Shown piece by piece: positions 9,523-13,899 of a DNA stretch of 13,899 nt. Within the stretch, counting starts at the first letter, position 1; each line of letters opens with the position of its first letter. Source of the stretch: JBBUX01 sp037445775 (lineage in GTDB: Bacteria; Actinomycetota; Coriobacteriia; Anaerosomatales; PHET01). Under the pieces are notes generated by a model. That model had not been told where the DNA came from. It was given only the letters and a program-made list of their open reading frames with translations, and ran no database searches. Made by a program: the position numbers and the translations under genes. The stretch lies in assembly GCA_037445775.1 (NCBI GenBank), contig JBBIJX010000042.1, positions 1 to 13,899 on the forward strand, given 5' to 3'.

Positions 9523-10629
9523 TCAGCTCAAGCGTACCGGCATGAGCAGGTAGCGAAACTCCTCCCCCTCCCCGGATTCAAGCAATCCTGGCTTGAGCGC
9601 GCTCAGGAGCTTCAGAGTCACCGTATCTGTTCCCACCGCCGCCAACCCGTCGCTCATGTAAGCGTGGTTGAACGCGATCTCGACGCTGCTTCCCTCCACC
9701 TTGGCCATGAGGTCTTCAGACGCGTCACCCACGTCTTGGGTCATCGCCGATAGTGAAAGGGTCTGGTCTTCCGCGCTCACTGAGACCTTGAGCGGTGTGT
9801 TGTGCATCGCGAGTAACGCTACCCGCTTCACGGACGCTGCGAACTCCTCTGTCGTAAGCGTGACCCGCGTGTCCTCGTCCGTCTTCTGCGGAAGGAGCTG
9901 GCGGTAGTTCGGGAATGTCCCCTCGATGCGCCGTGTGACAAAGGTCGTGTCGCCGAACTCGAACATCACCTGGTTCTGCGAAACCCCTACGGCGACCGCC
10001 TCCGTTGCGGCTGCGAGTTTCACGACCTCGTCAAGAGCCCTTCCGGGAACGACCATCTCGACCTCTTGGTCGAGAGGCTCTTCGAGAATCACCTCGTCGA
10101 GAGCGAGACGGTAACTATCCGTAGCTACCATGCGGATCCGGGGTCCTTCGATAACCATGAGCACACCAGTGAGTATCGCGCGTGTTTCGTCTCGCGAGAC
10201 CGCCTTGCCCACCTTCTTGACCATGTCTGAGAGCATCGACGCCGGCAGAGACACCGACTTCTCCGCCTCAAATGCAGGAAACGCCGGAAAGTCCGCGGCG
10301 TTCAAGGTCTTCACTGTGAAGGCGGCCTGCTGGCATTTCACGTGTGCGCGGTCACCTTCCGCCTCTATCGTCACCGCGGCTTCAGGCAGAGAGCGGACGA
10401 TGTCTGTGATGAGGCGGCCGGGAATGACGGCGGATCCTGGTCTCTCGGTCAGGGCGGGAGAGATTCGCTTCACTGATACCTCGAGATCGGTCGCCTGCAA
10501 GGTCACCGTTCCGTCCCCTGAGCTCAGAAGGATGCCGGAGAGAATAGGAAGCGTGGAGCGGGCGGATGTTCCCTTCGATACGGTTGAGAGTGCATCCAAG
10601 AGTTCTCCGCGAGCCATGCTGAACTTCAT
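9523..10629 (-). CDS. dnaN: DNA polymerase III beta subunit (sliding clamp)
   Basis: 368 aa, standard for the ring-shaped processivity clamp that tethers DNA polymerase and also binds repair and regulatory partners. The family start MKFSMARGELLDALSTVSKG and the conserved end LLMPVRLS are both present, as are internal blocks such as VVPGRALDEVVKL. The ATG at 10629 is preceded by AGGAAG at close spacing. The DNA just upstream is also the candidate origin-unwinding element, so dnaN initiation signals and replication-opening DNA adjoin. A TTGACC hexamer in the dnaA-dnaN gap could be a -35 but lacks a clear -10. First gene of a tight dnaN-recF-dciA cluster. Confidence 0.98.
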   Translation of the reverse strand: MKFSMARGELLDALSTVSKGTSARSTLPILSGILLSSGDGTVTLQATDLEVSVKRISPALTERPGSAVIPGRLITDIVRSLPEAAVTIEAEGDRAHVKCQQAAFTVKTLNAADFPAFPAFEAEKSVSLPASMLSDMVKKVGKAVSRDETRAILTGVLMVIEGPRIRMVATDSYRLALDEVILEEPLDQEVEMVVPGRALDEVVKLAAATEAVAVGVSQNQVMFEFGDTTFVTRRIEGTFPNYRQLLPQKTDEDTRVTLTTEEFAASVKRVALLAMHNTPLKVSVSAEDQTLSLSAMTQDVGDASEDLMAKVEGSSVEIAFNHAYMSDGLAAVGTDTVTLKLLSALKPGLLESGEGEEFRYLLMPVRLS

Positions 10630-10876
10630 TGTCTTCCTTTCTTCTTATTCAGAAACTGACAGTAATAGTAGTAAGCGCTGTGGTTATGTGGATATCTCGC
10701 TGTGTAGCTGGTCAAGGTCAGCGTATCCATTCTTTTCAGCATGTGGAGACGGACCTCGTCCCATCCACACCTTCAACAGGGCTACTCCGGCGTCCACAGA
10801 TTGAATCCGTTGTCCCCACTCTTTCGGTAGGTTCTCCCCACCACAATCCACAATCGTTCTGTGAGCAGCTACTCTC
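10630..10876. other. oriC, dnaA-dnaN intergenic part with DnaA boxes
   Basis: A 247-bp gap with no gene. DnaA-box-like 9-mers (consensus TTATCCACA) occur at 10679-10687 (ATAACCACA, minus), 10687-10695 (ATATCCACA, minus, 8/9), 10742-10750 (GTCTCCACA, minus), 10761-10769 (CCATCCACA, plus), 10790-10798 (GCGTCCACA, plus) and 10844-10852 (CAATCCACA, plus). Six in 247 bp of GC-rich DNA is far denser than in the coding parts. Many bacteria have their origin in exactly this gap. Confidence 0.8.
10641..10695 (-). other. Candidate origin-unwinding element (two DnaA boxes, GC block, DnaA-trios)
   Basis: Read on the minus strand: ATATCCACA (10695-10687) immediately followed by a second box sharing one base, ATAACCACA (10687-10679); then the short block GCGCTTA (10678-10672); then CTA CTA TTA CTG (10671-10660), whose complement read 3'-5' gives GAT GAT AAT GAC; then A+T-richer DNA running to the dnaN ribosome-binding site. 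Box pair, GC cluster, DnaA-trios and AT-rich DNA is the order of the basal unwinding system described in Bacillus subtilis. Function is inference from the arrangement. Confidence 0.65.
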
Positions 10877-12313
10877 TCACACCTTCTGGCGGATGGTGTT
10901 CGTAAGCTGCTGAATCTGGTTGAACACTTCGCGATCGGCCTTCATGAGCTTCTGGATCTTGTCGTTAGCATGCATGACCGTCGTGTGGTCACGGCCTCCG
11001 AACTCTTCACCGATGCGAGGCAGTGAAAGGTCCGTGAGTTCGCGCGACAGATACATAGCGACCTGGCGAGGGAAGACGATCGACTGCGAGCGTTTGCTTC
11101 CCACAAGTTCGGCGTGACTGATTCCGTAGTAGCGACATGCTTCGCGCTGGATAACAGCGATCGAGATGGGTCTGAGAGACTGGTCCGGAAATAGGTCGCG
11201 GGTCACCTGTTCGGCCATCGTCAGATCGACGACCGGCTTCTTTGAGAGCTCGCGGTAGGCCATGATCCGGATGATCGCGCCTTCCATCTCCCGAATGTTG
11301 GGAGTGCAGCGCTCCGCGACATAAGCAAGTGCGTCATCTTCGAACACGACGTTCTGGACCTCGACGAACTGGCGCAGGATGGCGAGGCGCGTCTCGTAGT
11401 TCGGAGGCTGGATGTCGGCCTGCAGCCCCGAGGCGAACCGGCTCTGGTAGCGCTCCTCCATATCGATGTCGCGCGGAGGACGGTCCGAGGCAAGGACGAT
11501 GGCCTTACCGCGCTGACGGAGTTCGTTGAACGTGTGGAAGAACTGGTCTTGAGTACCTTGTTTCTTCTCGAGGAACTGAATGTCATCGATGAGGAGCACA
11601 TCGACGGTGCGGTACTTCTGCCGAAACGAGTTCTGGGTCTTCTCGCGTATCGATTCAACGAAATCGTTAGTGAACTCGTCGCTCGTGACATACATGACCT
11701 TCTTGTGTGGATAGTTGTGATTCACGTAGTGGCCGATCGCCTGCAGCAGGTGCGTCTTGCCAAGCCCCGGCCCGCCCCACAGGAACAGCGGGTTGTACTT
11801 GAGGCCGGGCTGTTCGGCCACGGCGAGGGCGGCGTTGCGGGCAAACGAGTTGGAATCGCCCACAACGAAGGAGTCGAAGGTGTACTTAGGGTCGTAGGTG
11901 TCGCCGAAGCCGGTGTCCTCGGCCACGCGCTCTAGGAGCGCTGCCTCAGCCGCGGCGATAGCTTCCACTTGTGTTACTGCCACGGCCGGAGTCTCGTCGC
12001 TCGAGAAGGAGCGAGACAGAGACCCCGCGTTACCGCCGGAGGAGATCGACTCCTGGTCCACAACGATTCGGACGTCGAGCTCCAGGCCCGCGACCTGGCG
12101 TAGCGCGGCCGTGAGGCGCTGCAGGTAGCGCTCCTCGAGCCACTGGCGCGCGAACTCGTTCTGAACCCCGACCACGAAGACACCGTCATCGGTCAGCTCG
12201 ACCGGGGCAGTGTGTTCGAACCACGTCTTGAAGCTCGGCGTGTTGAGTTCCTCGCGCACGATGGCGAGGACTTCGTCCCAGGTCTCTTCGATGTTCAGAG
12301 TGTGCGTGGTCAT
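10877..12313 (-). CDS. dnaA: Chromosomal replication initiator DnaA
   Basis: 478 aa. AAA+ initiator that binds DnaA boxes, forms a filament at oriC and melts it. Domain I covers about 1-85; a short, variable Ala/Ser/Glu-rich domain II covers about 86-140, without the long insert of Streptomyces DnaA. The AAA+ domain carries Walker A GGPGLGKTH (180-188), Walker B LLIDDIQF (240-247), the Arg-finger region RYQSRFASGL (288-297) and sensor II NIREMEGAI (from 339). The domain IV DNA-binding signature GGRDHTTVMHA is at 439-449. The ATG at 12313 has GGGAG about 6 nt upstream. Only 31 bp separate it from the preceding GHKL-winged-helix gene, with no room for a separate full promoter, so the two are probably one transcript starting among DnaA boxes, giving scope for autoregulation. 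Confidence 0.98.
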   Translation of the reverse strand: MTTHTLNIEETWDEVLAIVREELNTPSFKTWFEHTAPVELTDDGVFVVGVQNEFARQWLEERYLQRLTAALRQVAGLELDVRIVVDQESISSGGNAGSLSRSFSSDETPAVAVTQVEAIAAAEAALLERVAEDTGFGDTYDPKYTFDSFVVGDSNSFARNAALAVAEQPGLKYNPLFLWGGPGLGKTHLLQAIGHYVNHNYPHKKVMYVTSDEFTNDFVESIREKTQNSFRQKYRTVDVLLIDDIQFLEKKQGTQDQFFHTFNELRQRGKAIVLASDRPPRDIDMEERYQSRFASGLQADIQPPNYETRLAILRQFVEVQNVVFEDDALAYVAERCTPNIREMEGAIIRIMAYRELSKKPVVDLTMAEQVTRDLFPDQSLRPISIAVIQREACRYYGISHAELVGSKRSQSIVFPRQVAMYLSRELTDLSLPRIGEEFGGRDHTTVMHANDKIQKLMKADREVFNQIQQLTNTIRQKV

Positions 12314-12344
12314 CCCGTCTCCCTCATGACCCGTCGCGAGCGCG

Positions 12345-13244
12345 TTACGCCCCGCTCGTCAGCGCATCCAGATACGAAAGCCCCTCATCGGTGAGCGAAC
12401 GCTTCCCGCCGTCCGCGCGGATGAGCCCCAACTCCTCGAGTGACGCGAGATCCCGGTACGCTGTCGAAACCCCCACCCCGAGCTCGCGCGAGACGATGCT
12501 CGGACCGGCCGCCCCGCTCTCCATGACGAGTGCGAGGACCTGCTTCTGGCGAGTCGAGAGCGCCGGGGAGCGCGCGGGTCGAGTATCCGCCCCGAAGAGG
12601 GCATCCGGCCCATCATCCCGCTCGAAGGCGGAGCCCTCATGCCGAACGGGCGTGCTATCCGACAAGAGGCCGGTCGCCGCGTCCGAGCGGGCAGACCTTG
12701 CGCCCGACGTGACCGTCACGACGGTCCCGGCGCCGAGGTTGTCCTCGAGGCGCAGCGTTCCGCCTGAGTAGCGCAGGAAGTCGCGTACGATCGGGAGGCC
12801 GGAGCCGACGCCGCGGATGTGGCGCTTCATCGTGGATGTGGCGGTCGTGAAGCCCGGCAGTATGGCCCGGTCCTTGTCGGGGATGCCGGGGCCCGCATCA
12901 GAGAAGCGGATGGTGCGCCCTCCTTCAAGGATCGACACGACCGGCTCAGAGAAGTCCGCGTGAATCAGGTTCTCTACGATTTCGCGGATCACGCTGTAAG
13001 GGACGTCGCCCCCCTGTTCCTTCGCAAGCGAGTAGACCATCGAGGCGAGCGCGCCGATGTAGTCCTCCACGGGGGCGGGTTCGAGGTCCGTGACACGGGG
13101 TGCGGATCCCGGTGCGTCATACACTGCCACCCGCGCGCGCGTGAGGCCGGCGGAGATGGCGTGCGCGGGCATGGAGCCGGCGTACGCGGCCGGGGCCGGG
13201 GCCTCAGGGCCCGGCGCCAAGGCCGGCGAATAGAACTGCTTCAC
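12345..13244 (-). CDS. GHKL-type ATPase with C-terminal winged helix, putative regulator preceding dnaA
   Basis: About 299 aa from GTG at 13244. An N-terminal Ala/Pro-rich stretch is followed by a histidine-kinase-like ATP-binding fold: N-box REIVENLIHA (Asn92), G1 box DAGPG (116-120), ATP-lid region, and G2 GVGSGLPIV (145-153), ending GAGTVVTVT. A variable linker leads to a winged-helix domain (about 229-295: LSTRQKQVLALV, SRELGVGVSTAYRDLASLEELGLI, wing with GGKRSLTDEG). There is no phospho-accepting His domain, sensor domain or receiver, so it is not a standard kinase; it could be a one-component ATP-responsive DNA-binding regulator or an anti-sigma-type kinase. It probably forms an operon with dnaA. 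The start is uncertain: GTG at 13292 would add 16 residues. The coding start overlaps DnaA-box-like sites. Domain calls are sound; the role is inference. Confidence 0.88.
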   Translation of the reverse strand: MKQFYSPALAPGPEAPAPAAYAGSMPAHAISAGLTRARVAVYDAPGSAPRVTDLEPAPVEDYIGALASMVYSLAKEQGGDVPYSVIREIVENLIHADFSEPVVSILEGGRTIRFSDAGPGIPDKDRAILPGFTTATSTMKRHIRGVGSGLPIVRDFLRYSGGTLRLEDNLGAGTVVTVTSGARSARSDAATGLLSDSTPVRHEGSAFERDDGPDALFGADTRPARSPALSTRQKQVLALVMESGAAGPSIVSRELGVGVSTAYRDLASLEELGLIRADGGKRSLTDEGLSYLDALTSGA

Positions 13245-13254
13245 GTGTTCCCGT

Positions 13255-13293
13255 CTTTCCACACGAGGCGCGATGTCCACACTCCTGTCCACA
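13255..13293 (+). promoter_or_regulatory. Three DnaA-box-like sites at the start of the GHKL-winged-helix gene
   Basis: CTTTCCACA (13255-13263), ATGTCCACA (13273-13281) and CTGTCCACA (13285-13293), all in the same orientation. The last two match the actinobacterial form TTGTCCACA at 8 of 9 positions. They lie just before (and, for the longer start, within) the regulator's coding sequence, where DnaA binding could repress the regulator-dnaA transcript. Confidence 0.5.
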
Positions 13294-13403
13294 AGGTCCG
13301 GGTGCTCGCACGCGCCGATTCGACACTAGACACGACCGCTCTCACCAGCAGCTTTCCGATACACGAACACTTATTCGCCGAGGCCGACGTGGACTTTTCA
13401 AAT

Positions 13404-13434
13404 TCATCCACAGGACTTTCCACACTGTGGAGAA
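13404..13434. promoter_or_regulatory. DnaA-box group with a convergent pair
   Basis: TCATCCACA (13404-13412, 8/9) and CTTTCCACA (13416-13424, 7/9) point one way and TTCTCCACA (rc of 13426-13434, 8/9) the other. The inner pair forms the odd palindrome TCCACA-c-TGTGGA (13419-13431). It lies about 160-190 bp upstream of the regulator start. Confidence 0.55.
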
Positions 13435-13769
13435 CGTGGAAGAAGGCGTCCGTGCGGTGATCTGACAATCCCCCTGCTTGCGGCAGGCGTGTCTCTTCCC
13501 GAAGGGAGGCCCATCTTCCGTACGGTTGTGGAAACAGGCGTGTTTGGGTCTCAGTCCGTTCGGCGATAGTTGCGAATGCCGCGAGGCCGTCAGGCGGGGC
13601 CTGCCCAGTACGCGCAGTTGGAGCGAGCCGAAGACCGACTTGGGCGACGAGCGGTCGAATAGAGCTGATGAGAGGCGCAATTCAAGGTTCAAAGCCGAAG
13701 GAGACCTCCGGGATGGAGCGCGCCGGACTATAGCAGCGCGCCCACCGGGCCTCAACGCGGCGGACTCAG

Positions 13770-13820
13770 TTATCCACAGGTTCCACAACGCAGAGTCCTG
13801 CGTTATCAACACAATCCACA
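13770..13820 (+). other. Main DnaA-box cluster of oriC
   Basis: A perfect TTATCCACA (13770-13778) directly abutted by GGTTCCACA (13779-13787, weak), then TTATCAACA (13803-13811, 8/9) directly abutted by CAATCCACA (13812-13820, 7/9). Four same-direction sites in 51 bp, arranged as two back-to-back pairs, is the clearest DnaA-binding signature in the window. Confidence 0.75.
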
Positions 13821-13899
13821 GATTCGAGGGGAGTTTGCGACCCTGAGCGCCGCACGGCAGATCACCTCGGCGCGGTGACGGTTCTTGCTCATCGGGGGG

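Larger units (their letters stand above)
13245..13899. other. Non-coding oriC region upstream of the regulator-dnaA unit
   Basis: About 655 bp to the window edge with no credible gene; the open frames here lack ribosome-binding sites and protein-like composition. It holds DnaA-box-like sites in three groups (listed separately) plus a lone minus-strand GTTTCCACA at 13527-13535. Small dyads: CAGGC-GGG-GCCTG at 13591-13603 and CCGTACGG at 13518-13525. The stretch 13536-13769 shows nothing I can name. A TATAG patch at 13729-13733 could be part of a promoter in either direction. rpmH and rnpA, common on this side of dnaA, are not seen. Confidence 0.65.

Noticed and set aside
13680..13700. GGTTCAAAGCC resembling a tRNA T-loop
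   Set aside because: No acceptor stem, D-arm or anticodon arm can be built around it.
13342..13846. Overlapping open frames on both strands in the origin region
   Set aside because: No ribosome-binding sites, no recognisable protein features, and they run through DnaA-box clusters.
13804..13893. Short minus-strand frame starting ATG at 13893 (MSKNRHRAEVICRAALRVA...)
   Set aside because: Ends after 29 codons inside the DnaA-box cluster; its upstream signals lie at or beyond the window edge, so it cannot be told from chance.

Overview
This window is the replication-origin neighbourhood of a high-GC bacterium, shown flipped: every confident gene lies on the minus strand and the chromosomal order reads from right to left. 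The order is a GHKL-ATPase/winged-helix gene, dnaA, dnaN, recF, dciA (DUF721), gyrB, a small membrane-protein gene and gyrA. The recF-DUF721-gyrB-gyrA arrangement, the GC content, the GTG starts and the TTGTCCACA-like DnaA-box variants point to Actinomycetota. The shortish DnaA (478 aa) and the extra regulator in front of dnaA suggest a Coriobacteriia-like lineage rather than Streptomyces or Mycobacterium; that placement is inference.

Right end (13245-13899): about 655 bp without a credible gene, holding scattered DnaA-box-like 9-mers. These include one perfect TTATCCACA in a tight four-site group (13770-13820), a group with a convergent pair (13404-13434), and three sites on the start of the next gene (13255-13293). 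No rpmH or rnpA is visible. Next (12345-13244) is an unusual protein with a histidine-kinase-type ATPase fold and a C-terminal winged helix, 31 bp upstream of dnaA and probably co-transcribed with it.

Centre (10630-10876): the dnaA-dnaN gap carries six more DnaA-box-like sites. Next to dnaN it has the layout of a bacterial origin-unwinding element: two abutting DnaA boxes, a short GC block, CTA/TTA trinucleotides (DnaA-trios), then A+T-richer DNA running into the dnaN ribosome-binding site. The origin therefore looks bipartite, with DnaA boxes on both sides of a regulator-dnaA transcription unit. dnaN-recF-dciA are packed with 1-nt gaps or an ATGA overlap; gyrB follows after a 138-bp gap with its own candidate promoter and an inverted repeat, then a 178-aa two-helix membrane protein and gyrA.

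Left part (1-2674): accessory genes beyond gyrA. A MntA/HepT toxin-antitoxin pair has an intact antitoxin but a HepT cut off just before its catalytic motif. Next comes an ECF sigma factor fused to a zinc-finger anti-sigma-like segment, a probable membrane helix and a long Pro/Ala/Glu-rich tail. After a 485-bp non-coding stretch the window ends inside a gene for a signal-peptide-bearing secreted protein. The most novel items are the GHKL-winged-helix gene tied to dnaA and oriC, and the one-polypeptide sigma/anti-sigma architecture.
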